From positions 124,001-188,000 of the forward strand of contig AYMD01000001.1 of NCBI GenBank assembly GCA_000495735.1: DNA of 64,000 nt. Reading direction: 5' to 3'. Both the position numbers and the translations under genes were made by a program. The first letter of the stretch is position 1. Each line of letters starts with the position of its first letter. A model generated the notes under the pieces. That model did no database searches. It was given only the letters and a program-made list of their open reading frames with translations, and had not been told where the DNA came from. Source of the DNA: an uncultured Acidilobus sp. JCHS (GTDB lineage Archaea > Thermoproteota > Thermoprotei_A > Sulfolobales > Acidilobaceae). Of the stretch, positions 57,427 to 64,000 are shown in pieces.

Positions 57427-58323
57427 TCACTTAGCCGTCCGCCTCGCTATCGCCATGTGGACGGCCCTCAGCAGCAGGGCCGCCGCTAGCCTGACAGTGA
57501 GCCCTGAGGGGTCCAGCTGGGGCACCACCTCAACTACGTCAACCCCCACGACCTTAGCGGAGGAGGCCACGGCCTCTATGACCGCGAGGCTCTCCTGGGG
57601 GCTCATGCCGAGAGGGCTGGGGCTGTTGACGCCAGGCGCGAAGTACTGGGCCAGGTGATCGAGGTCTATGCTGAGGTAGACCTCGGAGCCCCTGAGCGCC
57701 TCCCTTAGGCGCTCAGCGACCTGGTCCGGGCCCTCGGCCACCTGCCACCTCGATATGGCCTCGACGCCGAGCTCCTTGGCCCTCTGCCTGGCGTAGGGAG
57801 GGTTCACGTAGTCGGAGACCCCAACGACGAAGGCCCTCGCCCCGCTTGACTCGACGAGCTCCCTCAGCCAAGCGCCGCTCGTAACTCCCTCGCTTGGCCT
57901 CCTCAGGTCGTAGTGCGAGTCAAGGACGACGACAGCGGCCCCAGCCTCAACGAAGGGCCTGGCGGTCCAGGCCGTTATCGAGTGGTCGCCTCCCAGGAAG
58001 ACGGCTGGCACCCCCCTCTCCCTGGCGGCCTCCATGGCCTTCCTGGCCGCCTCAACGGCCCTTGAGCCTGTGAGCGCCGCGTCCCCTCCGGCAACGTCAA
58101 CGTCGCCGAGGTCGTCGAAGCCCACCCTGAGGCACCCTAGGTCCTCGGAGAGCGGCGTGAGCGACAGCAGCTCTGACCTTATAGCGGACGGCGCGAACCT
58201 GGCCCCAGGCCTGCCTGCCGTTGACCAGTCCCATGGGACGCCGACCAGGGGTATCACGGGCTTCAGCTCGGTGACCCTGACGTCGCCAGGGTCCTTGAGG
58301 AGCCTAGCTCTTCTTGTCAGCAA
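57427..58323 (-). CDS. hutG: Ureohydrolase, probable formimidoylglutamase (HutG)
   Basis: A 298-residue manganese enzyme of the arginase fold, with metal ligands in FLGGDHSITAW, VLDSHYDLRRPSEG (Ser replaces the usual Ala) and LSIDLDHLAQYFAPGVNSPSP, and an ending GLTVRLAAALLLRAV. The Asp-x-Asp-His-Leu variant and the Gln-Tyr before the final FAPG loop differ from agmatinases. Its position, back-to-back with hutU, makes HutG (N-formimino-L-glutamate to glutamate plus formamide) the most likely function, completing histidine degradation together with hutH and hutI. Agmatinase activity is the alternative. The TTG at 58323 follows minus-strand CAGTTATTATCC by about 30 bases. Confidence 0.75.
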   Translation of the reverse strand: MLTRRARLLKDPGDVRVTELKPVIPLVGVPWDWSTAGRPGARFAPSAIRSELLSLTPLSEDLGCLRVGFDDLGDVDVAGGDAALTGSRAVEAARKAMEAARERGVPAVFLGGDHSITAWTARPFVEAGAAVVVLDSHYDLRRPSEGVTSGAWLRELVESSGARAFVVGVSDYVNPPYARQRAKELGVEAISRWQVAEGPDQVAERLREALRGSEVYLSIDLDHLAQYFAPGVNSPSPLGMSPQESLAVIEAVASSAKVVGVDVVEVVPQLDPSGLTVRLAAALLLRAVHMAIARRTAK

Positions 58324-58353
58324 GCGCTCCCTCTTTGAGCTAGGGACGGGCGT

Positions 58354-58390
58354 GGATAATAACTGCGGGTCGGCTTCATTTATTTAATAC
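58354..58390. promoter_or_regulatory. Divergent hutG-hutU promoter region
   Basis: Two TATA-like elements face apart: minus-strand CAGTTATTATCC (58354-58365) for hutG and plus-strand CATTTATTTAATAC (58377-58390) for hutU. They are only about 20 bp apart, so one regulator could control both. Next to the second is GTATAC (58396-58401), too short to call an operator. I find no clear inverted repeat shared with the hutH promoter. Confidence 0.5.
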
Positions 58391-58414
58391 AGGTTGTATA
58401 CACCCTACACGGCG

Positions 58415-60277
58415 ATGGGCTTGTCCGTTCCGTCTAAGTACAGGGGCCAGCCCATTGAGGAGCTTATCTCCTCCGGCTATTACGACCCTGAGACCCGCAC
58501 GGTACACGCAATAACCGGTCCTGAGCTTCACGTGAGGAGCAGGGACTGGCAAATCGAGGGCATCCTGAGGATGCTCTTCCACGTTCTCGACCCCATGGTG
58601 GCCAAGGACCCCAAGAACCTCATAGTTTACGGCGGCACGGGCAAGGCGGCCAGGTCGTGGGAGGACTTCGAGGCCATAGTTAACACCCTCCTGACGATGG
58701 ACAGCGACGACACCATGGCCGTCCAGAGCGGCCAGCCCGTGGCAGTCTTCAAGACCGACCTGAGGGCCCCAAGGGTCGTCATGAGTAACGCCATGCTTGT
58801 GCCCAAGTGGGCCGACTGGAGCTACTTCAGGCAGCTCGAGGCCAAGGGCCTCATAAGCTTCCACCAGATGACGGCGGGCTGCTGGGCCTACATAGGGACC
58901 CAGGGAATACTTCAGGGAACATATGAGACCATAGGGGCGGCGGCCGAGAGGTTCTACGGCACCATGGAGGGGAGGCTCTACGTCAGCGCCGGCCTGGGCA
59001 ACATGGGAGGGGCCCAGCCCCTGGCCGTCAAGATGTTAGGAGGCGTGGCGCTGGTGGCCGACGTTGATAAGAGGATGATAGAGAGGATGATAGAGACGGG
59101 CTACCTCGACACATGGACCGATGACATAGACAGGGCCATAGACATGGCCCTCCAGGCGAAGAGGTCGAGGACCCCCACGAGCATAGGTGTCCTGGCCAAC
59201 GCCGTTGACCTCCTTGAGAGGCTGGTCAAGGAGGACGTGGTGCCCGACGTGCTGAGCGACCAGACCCCGGCTCACGACCCCCTGTCCTACGTGCCCCAGG
59301 GCCTGAGCGTAGAGGAGGCGGAGAGGCTGAGGGCCCAGGACCCGGACAGGTACATCAAGATGGCCATGCAGAGCATGAAGAAACACGTCCAGCTTATGCT
59401 GGAGCTCCAGGCCAGAGGCGCCGTGACCTTCGAGTACGGCAACAACCTGAGGAAGCAGGCCTACGACGCGGGCCTCGCGGAGGCCTTCAAGATACCTGGG
59501 CAGATGGAGTTCATGAGGCCGCTCTTCGAGGAGGGCAGGGGGCCGTTCAGGTGGACGAGCCTCGTGGGCGATCCCAAGGACATATACAAGCTCGACGAGG
59601 TCCTCCTCCAGCTCTTCAGCAGGAACGAGAGGCTGGCCAGGTGGATAAGGGCGGCCCACGAGTACGTCAAGTTCCAGGGCCTCCCGGCCAGGGTCGTCTA
59701 CCTAGGCTACGGCGAGAGGGCCTTGTTCGGAAAGGTGGTGAGCCAGATGGTCAGGAGGGGCGAGCTCTCAGGGCCCATATGGTTCGGCAGGGACCACCTG
59801 GACAGCGGCTCCGTGGCCTCGCCCTTCAGGGAGACCGAGAACATGCTTGACGGCAGCGACGCGGTCGGGGACTGGCCAATACTCAACTACGCCCTGAACA
59901 CGGCCGTGGGCGCCACCTGGACCTGCTTCCACCACGGCGGAGGGGTAGGCATAGGTTACGCCATACACGCCGGCTTCGGCATGGTGGTCGACGGCACTGA
60001 GCTGGCGGAGCAGAAGGCCCTCAGGGTCTTCACTGTAGACCCTGGGATGGGCGTGGCCAGGCACGCTCACGCGGGGTACCCGAAGTCCATCAGGGTCGCC
60101 AGGGAGAGGGGCGTCAGGATACCGATAATGGACAGGCTGGAGGAGAAGAGCAGGCGGGTGATAGAGGAGGCCAGGAAAGAGGGGAGGCTGACCGACTTCA
60201 CCTACCAGAGGCTGAAGAGGGACCTGGAGGAGTACGAGGCGAGGAAGGGCAACTACAGGGCGCCCTTCAACGCCTAA
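58415..60277 (+). CDS. hutU: Urocanate hydratase (urocanase)
   Basis: Second step of histidine degradation: adds water to urocanate to give imidazolone-5-propanoate, with tightly bound NAD. The protein of about 620 residues has VYGGTGKAARSWEDFEAI, MTAGCWAYIGTQGILQGTYE, SAGLGNMGGAQPLAVKMLGG (dinucleotide segment), SDQTPAHDPLSYVP, and GRDHLDSGSVASPFRETENM with WTCFHHGGGVGIGYAIHAG, all urocanase hallmarks. It is longer than the common bacterial form of about 555. I prefer the ATG at 58415 over the TTG at 58394, because the TATA box at about 58384 would start transcription near 58410. The hutG-like gene is divergent. Confidence 0.94.
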   Translation: MGLSVPSKYRGQPIEELISSGYYDPETRTVHAITGPELHVRSRDWQIEGILRMLFHVLDPMVAKDPKNLIVYGGTGKAARSWEDFEAIVNTLLTMDSDDTMAVQSGQPVAVFKTDLRAPRVVMSNAMLVPKWADWSYFRQLEAKGLISFHQMTAGCWAYIGTQGILQGTYETIGAAAERFYGTMEGRLYVSAGLGNMGGAQPLAVKMLGGVALVADVDKRMIERMIETGYLDTWTDDIDRAIDMALQAKRSRTPTSIGVLANAVDLLERLVKEDVVPDVLSDQTPAHDPLSYVPQGLSVEEAERLRAQDPDRYIKMAMQSMKKHVQLMLELQARGAVTFEYGNNLRKQAYDAGLAEAFKIPGQMEFMRPLFEEGRGPFRWTSLVGDPKDIYKLDEVLLQLFSRNERLARWIRAAHEYVKFQGLPARVVYLGYGERALFGKVVSQMVRRGELSGPIWFGRDHLDSGSVASPFRETENMLDGSDAVGDWPILNYALNTAVGATWTCFHHGGGVGIGYAIHAGFGMVVDGTELAEQKALRVFTVDPGMGVARHAHAGYPKSIRVARERGVRIPIMDRLEEKSRRVIEEARKEGRLTDFTYQRLKRDLEEYEARKGNYRAPFNA

Positions 60278-60735
60278 GGGGTTCAGCCCTCATACGGGCT
60301 CACGTTGTTTATGGTCATCGCCTCATCTCGTTCCCCCGCATCCCGCTCGGGGCCTCATCGGGCTTGGGGGCGTTCAGGGCCACCCCAGGGGCCCCACATC
60401 TTGAGTGAACAGACACGTACATCCTGTAGGCGTCAGCTACAACGACGCCCTATAAGCCTAGTAAAAACCGAAACAGCTACGGAAGGCTGGAGCTCGACGG
60501 TTCTCATAGTCCTGGGCGAGGACCTCGCCCCCTGACATGTTGTTACCCCACCTCAGCTCCTCATGGCTCAAGACAAGTCAGCAAGGGCGTAGATGTGCTC
60601 CCCCTTTCAGCTCAGCTCTATCATGTTGGCCGCCTAGGCATGACTACTATAAGGACCGCCGCCTTAGAGGCCGCGAGGCCAGCTTGAGGAGGCCCTGAAA
60701 AGCTTATAGGAGGCCGGAACATTGAGCAAGGCGGT
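60278..60735 (+). other. Long intergenic stretch after hutU, no supported gene
   Basis: After hutU there is a weak hairpin AGCCC-tcatac-GGGCT (about 60286-60301) that may help end its message. A 76-codon plus-strand frame (60305-60535) is Ser/Pro-rich and of atypical composition, so I do not call it. A perfect hairpin GGGCGAG-GAC-CTCGCCC lies at 60514-60530. TATA-like CCCTATAAGCC occurs near 60448, with no convincing ORF behind it. AAAAGCTTATAGG at 60698-60710 is the likely promoter of tRNA-Pro. Confidence 0.45.
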
Positions 60736-60841
60736 GGGCCCGTAGTCCAGCCTGGTAGGATGCGGGGTTCACCTACGCCGAGGCCAGGCAGGTGCCCGAC
60801 TCGGGTCCCTGTGGTCGGGGGTTCAAATCCCCCCGGGCCCA
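60736..60841 (+). tRNA. tRNA-Pro(CGG) with a 32-base intron
   Basis: Acceptor strands GGGCCCG (60736-60742) and CGGGCCC (60834-60840), discriminator A at 60841 and genomic CCA at 60842-60844. The T arm is GGGGG-TTCAAAT-CCCCC. Removing 60769-60800 joins CGGGGT to TCGGGTCCCTG, making the anticodon stem CGGGG/CCCTG around loop TTCGGGT, anticodon CGG. At the ends of the intron CGGG pairs with CCCG between three-base bulges GTT and ACT, and CACCT pairs with AGGTG inside: a bulge-helix-bulge site for the archaeal splicing enzyme. The cut places the intron between positions 32 and 33, not the common 37/38. A TATA-like element lies about 30 bases upstream. Confidence 0.85.
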
Positions 60842-60910
60842 CCACCTCCTGTGACGAAGCCTAGGGTAGAGGTCAGTTCAAGAAAGCAGTGAAAGAGCTC
60901 CATGGGAACT

Positions 60911-62818
60911 TTAAGGTGCCGTTAGGACAGCCACTACGTAGAGGATCACAGCGCCAGCCGCCACGGTGGCCAAGTCGTAGGGGAAGGGCAGGAGCGGGCT
61001 GCCCCCGCAGACTGAGGACAGCCCGTACGGGCCAATCACGTCTACCAGGAATATCAGGAACGCCAGGGCCACGAACCAGGCGCCCGACCTCACGGCTTTC
61101 CTTTCCTCAGGCCCGCCGACCAGGGCGTAGGCTGTCAGCGCTACGACGGTCTCGGCAGCCGAAAGCGCCAGCGAGAGGGTTACCAGGGCTGACACCTCAT
61201 GCGCTGATGTTGTTAACCCTGAGCTGATGGGGTAGAAGACGTTAACAGCTAGTATGTAGTCAACGAAGGCGATGGTAGCCGCATAGGGGATCCCTATGGC
61301 CAGCAGGCCCCTCTGGCCAGTGACGCCCCTTATCAGCAGGTAGGCCGCTACGCCTGAGATGAACGTCATGAAGACAGGTATCATGAGTGTCATGCCGGCC
61401 CAGTAGGCCAGCAGCGCCGCCGCCATGGCCCCCAGGGCGCCCACTACCTTGACGACCGCGCGGCCTCCCCTTGAGAAGGCCCCAAGCGCTGTGCCGCCTG
61501 TCACGTAGGTCATCAGGGTGGTGAGCACGGCGTAGCCCCCTATGGCGTACCAGCTGGGCAGCGGGACCATGAAGGCGAGCCCCAGGGCGAGGGCCACCAG
61601 TAGGCCCAGGCCCGGCACGGCGTACCTGTTGAGCGAGGTCAGCTTAGAGGGCAGGTGGCCGTTGGCGGCCATGCCGTAGACTATCCTGGCCAGGTTGCCC
61701 ATCTGGACTATGGAGTTGCCCAGGGGCGCCACCCAGGCGTCTACTATCAGTAACACGCCCAGGGCCCCGAGTCCAGCTAGGGCCAGCTCGCTGGCCAGCG
61801 GGGCTGAGGCTATGTTAGAGACCGCCAGCCCGCTCCAGTTGCCAGGGGTGAGCGGGACCACTTTGTTAGACTGGCCAACAGTTATGGCGGACCACCTGAG
61901 GCCGCCTATGAAGGCCACCTGGAGCAGGATAAAGATCGTTGACGCTATGAGGACGGAGGTTATCACGGCCAGCGGGACGTCCCTAGAGGAGCTCCTGCCC
62001 TCACCGCTGTACTCGACGGCCTGCCTGAAGCCCAACATCGAGTAGGCTATGCCTGTGAGCGGTATGGCCATCAGGACGGCAGCGGCCCCGCTGAGGCCCA
62101 TTGAGGAAGCCTTGGTTGGGCCCTGAAGGGTCAGGTTATGTGGGTTGAAGGCGAGGGCGAACATCGCAACGATTACAACGAGCGGCACTAGAACCTTCCA
62201 GATCATGAGGCCCAGGCTCACGTTGCCAACTAACTTAACTCCGAAGTAGTTGATGAGGAACACGAGCGCAACTATGGCCAGGGCCAGCAGCATGCCCTTC
62301 CCTGTGACCACCGTGACGCTCTGGCCCAGCACAGTTGCCCTGGTCACGAGGCCAGGCACGTAGTAGCTTGCGTAGCTGACGACCGCTATGGCCTCGGCCG
62401 GCATAAGTGATGATATGGAGAGCAGGTAGAGGACGCCGGTGATGAAGCCGACCAGGTCTCCGTGGGCCATCTGGGGGTACCTGACCACGCCGCCCGTCCT
62501 GGGCGCTAAGCCCGCGAGGTAGGCGTAGGCCAGCGCCATGAAGATCACCAGGACAGCTGCTACAAGCCAGGAGGCTATGGAGAGCGGCCCAGCGAAGGCC
62601 GCTGCGCCCAGAGGTGCTAGGAGCCAGCCAGCGCCTATGATGGCGCTAATGTTTATGCTGACGTAGTGCCAGAAGCCGAGCGACCTACTCAGCTTTAGGT
62701 CGGACTCTACGAGATGACCTGGGGGCGACCGCGATACAAAGCCGCGGCTACCCCCGCCGGACTGACTGTCAGAGCTCCCTTGCCCGGCCTCAGGGCCGGG
62801 CTCTCCCCCCCACCACAA
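60911..62818 (-). CDS. APC-family amino acid permease
   Basis: A 635-residue membrane transporter of the amino acid-polyamine-organocation superfamily with about 12-14 helices. The first helix carries HYVSINISAIIGAGWLLAPL, the usual unwound glycine motif. Later landmarks are GGVVRYPQMAHGDLVGFITG in helix 3, ARIVYGMAANGHLPSKLTSL near the loop after helix 8, and NRYAVPGLGLLVALALGLAF. The N-terminal 40 residues are Gly/Ser-rich and cytoplasmic. The substrate is not visible; a position close to hutU-hutG makes histidine or another amino acid plausible. TATA-like minus-strand TTTAAATATTGG near 62851-62863 supports the TTG start at 62818. Confidence 0.87.
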   Translation of the reverse strand: MWWGGEPGPEAGQGSSDSQSGGGSRGFVSRSPPGHLVESDLKLSRSLGFWHYVSINISAIIGAGWLLAPLGAAAFAGPLSIASWLVAAVLVIFMALAYAYLAGLAPRTGGVVRYPQMAHGDLVGFITGVLYLLSISSLMPAEAIAVVSYASYYVPGLVTRATVLGQSVTVVTGKGMLLALAIVALVFLINYFGVKLVGNVSLGLMIWKVLVPLVVIVAMFALAFNPHNLTLQGPTKASSMGLSGAAAVLMAIPLTGIAYSMLGFRQAVEYSGEGRSSSRDVPLAVITSVLIASTIFILLQVAFIGGLRWSAITVGQSNKVVPLTPGNWSGLAVSNIASAPLASELALAGLGALGVLLIVDAWVAPLGNSIVQMGNLARIVYGMAANGHLPSKLTSLNRYAVPGLGLLVALALGLAFMVPLPSWYAIGGYAVLTTLMTYVTGGTALGAFSRGGRAVVKVVGALGAMAAALLAYWAGMTLMIPVFMTFISGVAAYLLIRGVTGQRGLLAIGIPYAATIAFVDYILAVNVFYPISSGLTTSAHEVSALVTLSLALSAAETVVALTAYALVGGPEERKAVRSGAWFVALAFLIFLVDVIGPYGLSSVCGGSPLLPFPYDLATVAAGAVILYVVAVLTAP

Positions 62819-62915
62819 AGGTGGGTCGCCTCAGACCGCGTTACGATAGGACCAATATTTAAACGTTTCGGGAAAAAGGAAGCGTTTAGTTGGATACAGA
62901 TATGTATAAAGTGGT

Positions 62916-63893
62916 CTACTTGGCTACGGGGCCTATGACCTCCTTGCCTGCGAGCCTGTTTATCTCTGCCACCCTCTCGTCCACGAGCTTCTGTATCTCC
63001 TCTATCTCAGCAGGCGTCAGGTGGGCGAACCTGCCCTGCAGCTTCAGGTACTCTATGACGGGCTTCCTCTTGGCTACTGGGAACGTGACCCTGAACTGGC
63101 CGTGGTCTATCTCGTAGAGCGGGAACACACCGGTCTCCGTGGCGAGCCTCGATATGGTTATGCCCAGGGCCGGGTCAAACCTCCAGCCCGTCGTGCAGGC
63201 CATTATGACGTGTATGAACGAGGGCCCCTCGTCAAGGACCTCGAGCCCCCTGGCGAACTTGTTTACCATGTCCTGCGGGTAGGCTGGGTTGGCTGTAGCG
63301 ACGTACGGTATCTTGTGGGCCGCCACTATCATGGCTATGTCCTTCTTTGTCCTCCACTCACCCCTCCAGACCTTCCCAGCGGGGGTGGTCGTAGTCCAGG
63401 CGTGGTAGGGCGTCGCGCCGCTCCTCTGTATGCCCGTGTTCATGTAGGCCTCGTTGTCGTAGAGCACGTACATGACTGGGTCACGCCTCTCCAGCATGCC
63501 GCTCAGGCTCTGGAGCCCTATGTCGACAGTGCCCCCGTCGCCTCCCACGGCTATGACCCTTATCTTCCTGTCCTTGGGCAAGGCCCCCTTCCTCTGTAGC
63601 ACCTCGATCGCCCTGGCGACGCCACCGGCGCTGGCGCCCGCGTTCTCGAAGGCCGAGTGGAACCACGGGACGAGCCAGTTAGAGTAGGGGTACCTGGTCG
63701 TGGAGACCTCAACACAGCCCGTCGCGTTCACTATTATGGTGTCCTTGCCGGCCACCTTGACCAGCATCCTCATTATTGTGCCCGCTGTGCAGCCGGCGCA
63801 GAGGCCGTGGCCGCTTATGAACAGCTCATCCCTCGGGAGGTCGAAGAGGCTCCTTATCCTAAGGGGTCCCCTAGGAGTCTGGCCCGCGCTCAC
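62916..63893 (-). CDS. porB: Pyruvate (2-oxoacid):ferredoxin oxidoreductase, beta subunit
   Basis: The TPP-binding subunit of pyruvate:ferredoxin oxidoreductase, which makes acetyl-CoA, CO2 and reduced ferredoxin. The 325-residue protein has cluster Cys residues in GLCAGCT (Cys32, Cys35), NATGCVEVS (Cys60) and MACTTGWRFDP (fourth Cys), the TPP signature GGDGGTVDIGLQSL and NEAYMNTGIQRSGATPYHAW. This is the four-subunit archaeal type. GTG at 63893 overlaps the stop of the upstream alpha-subunit gene (GTGA). Substrate preference within 2-oxoacids is inferred. The ferredoxin at 27.9 kb is a likely acceptor. Confidence 0.92.
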   Translation of the reverse strand: MSAGQTPRGPLRIRSLFDLPRDELFISGHGLCAGCTAGTIMRMLVKVAGKDTIIVNATGCVEVSTTRYPYSNWLVPWFHSAFENAGASAGGVARAIEVLQRKGALPKDRKIRVIAVGGDGGTVDIGLQSLSGMLERRDPVMYVLYDNEAYMNTGIQRSGATPYHAWTTTTPAGKVWRGEWRTKKDIAMIVAAHKIPYVATANPAYPQDMVNKFARGLEVLDEGPSFIHVIMACTTGWRFDPALGITISRLATETGVFPLYEIDHGQFRVTFPVAKRKPVIEYLKLQGRFAHLTPAEIEEIQKLVDERVAEINRLAGKEVIGPVAK

Positions 63894-64000
63894 TCTCTCA
63901 CCCCATAGAACATGGTCTCAGGGAACCTCCTCGTCCTCGACTCCCAGGCAAGCCTCACCAGGGCCATGAAGTCCTCGTCCTCCATGGTCCTCTGGCCGAT
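63890..64000 (-). CDS. porA: C-terminal end of the PorA-type alpha subunit (partial)
   Basis: Only the last 36 codons lie inside the window, ending at the TGA at 63890-63892, with the rest beyond base 64000. The reading ends DEDFMALVRLAWESRTRRFP and ETMFYGVRE, which suits the closing helix of 2-oxoacid:ferredoxin oxidoreductase alpha subunits. The call rests on the overlap with porB (GTGA) and the typical gamma-delta-alpha-beta order rather than on this short piece alone. Confidence 0.65.
   Translation of the reverse strand: MGQRTMEDEDFMALVRLAWESRTRRFPETMFYGVRE

Noticed and set aside
60305-60535. Plus-strand ORF of 76 codons after hutU
   Set aside because: Ser/Pro-rich composition, unusual codon use, no ribosome site or TATA box in place, and no similarity that I recognise.
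60621-60845. Minus-strand ORF of 74 codons containing GGFEPPT
   Set aside because: It is the antisense of the tRNA-Pro gene. The motif GGFEPPTTGTRVG is a well-known false protein produced by tRNA genes.

Overview
The window looks like the chromosome of a hyperthermophilic or thermoacidophilic crenarchaeon (Thermoproteota). An Acidilobus/Acidilobales-type organism is my best guess, but this is not proven. The evidence is archaeal information machinery with crenarchaeal markers: family B1 DNA polymerase, Alba, a TFE-beta-like factor with Fe-S cysteines, Rpo12, aIF1, SRP19, DUF2192 and DUF2250 proteins. TATA boxes sit about 25-27 bp before leaderless ATG/GTG/TTG starts, GGTGA-type ribosome sites precede internal genes, one tRNA has an intron, and genes are very tightly packed at high G+C with AGG/CTC/ATA-rich codons. 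I see no rRNA, CRISPR array or insertion sequence.

Layout. 0.2-5 kb: a decayed MFS transporter, UspA, MarC, an EamA exporter, a PAP2 phosphatase and an acyl-CoA dehydrogenase. 5-9.8 kb: DUF2192, a SpoIIM-like membrane operon leading into ribB-ribC, a DUF2250 regulator and DUF72. 9.8-16.1 kb (minus strand): a cobalamin salvage and nucleotide-loop operon (cobT, cbiZ-cobZ fusion, cobY, aminotransferase/decarboxylase, cobS, cbiB) ending in an AsnB-like gene. 16-28 kb: aIF1, Rpo12, agmatinase-like protein, GlyRS, PolB1, a membrane HdrD-like Fe-S oxidoreductase, Hsp20, PAC2 and a ferredoxin. 28-34.7 kb: glutamine synthetase divergent from an AbrB-PhoU-type regulator, CMP kinase, Alba, HtpX and glyoxylate reductase. 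34.8-36.4 kb: an AT-rich radical SAM/SPASM gene followed by a structured, mostly non-coding stretch with a 15-codon ORF. 36.4-44 kb: a nitrilase-like pseudoenzyme, uridine phosphorylase, hutI-hutH, and a GlcNAc-precursor pair (glmS plus nucleotidyltransferase). 44-55.9 kb: PEBP, TFE-beta, SRP19, the siroheme-route heme genes (ahbD, fused ahbA-ahbB, ahbC, precorrin-2 dehydrogenase), a KaiC-like ATPase, tRNA-Arg, an arginine-deiminase-like enzyme, hemB, hemA and a CbiX-like chelatase. 55.9-64 kb: LysRS, hutG-like and hutU, tRNA-Pro with an intron, an amino-acid permease, and porB with the end of porA.

How the genes work together. HemA and HemB make porphobilinogen. The precorrin-2 dehydrogenase, the CbiX-like protein and the Ahb proteins would carry precorrin-2 through siroheme to heme; HemL, HemC, HemD and the uroporphyrinogen methyltransferase must lie elsewhere. 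The cob operon rebuilds the lower loop of cobalamin from salvaged corrinoids. HutH, HutU, HutI and a HutG-like ureohydrolase form a full histidine-to-glutamate route split over two loci about 17 kb apart, with an amino-acid permease beside the second. PorAB, ferredoxin, the acyl-CoA dehydrogenase and the HdrD-like protein fit growth on peptides or lipids.

The observations I would follow first are: three genes whose family-conserved N-termini lie upstream of any ATG/GTG/TTG (the clearest has ATT after a full-length Shine-Dalgarno sequence); the AT-rich radical SAM island with its structured neighbour; the nitrilase fold that has lost two catalytic residues; the AhbA-AhbB and CbiZ-CobZ fusions; a perfect inverted repeat in the promoter of the regulator next to glnA; and a tRNA-Pro intron at a non-canonical position.
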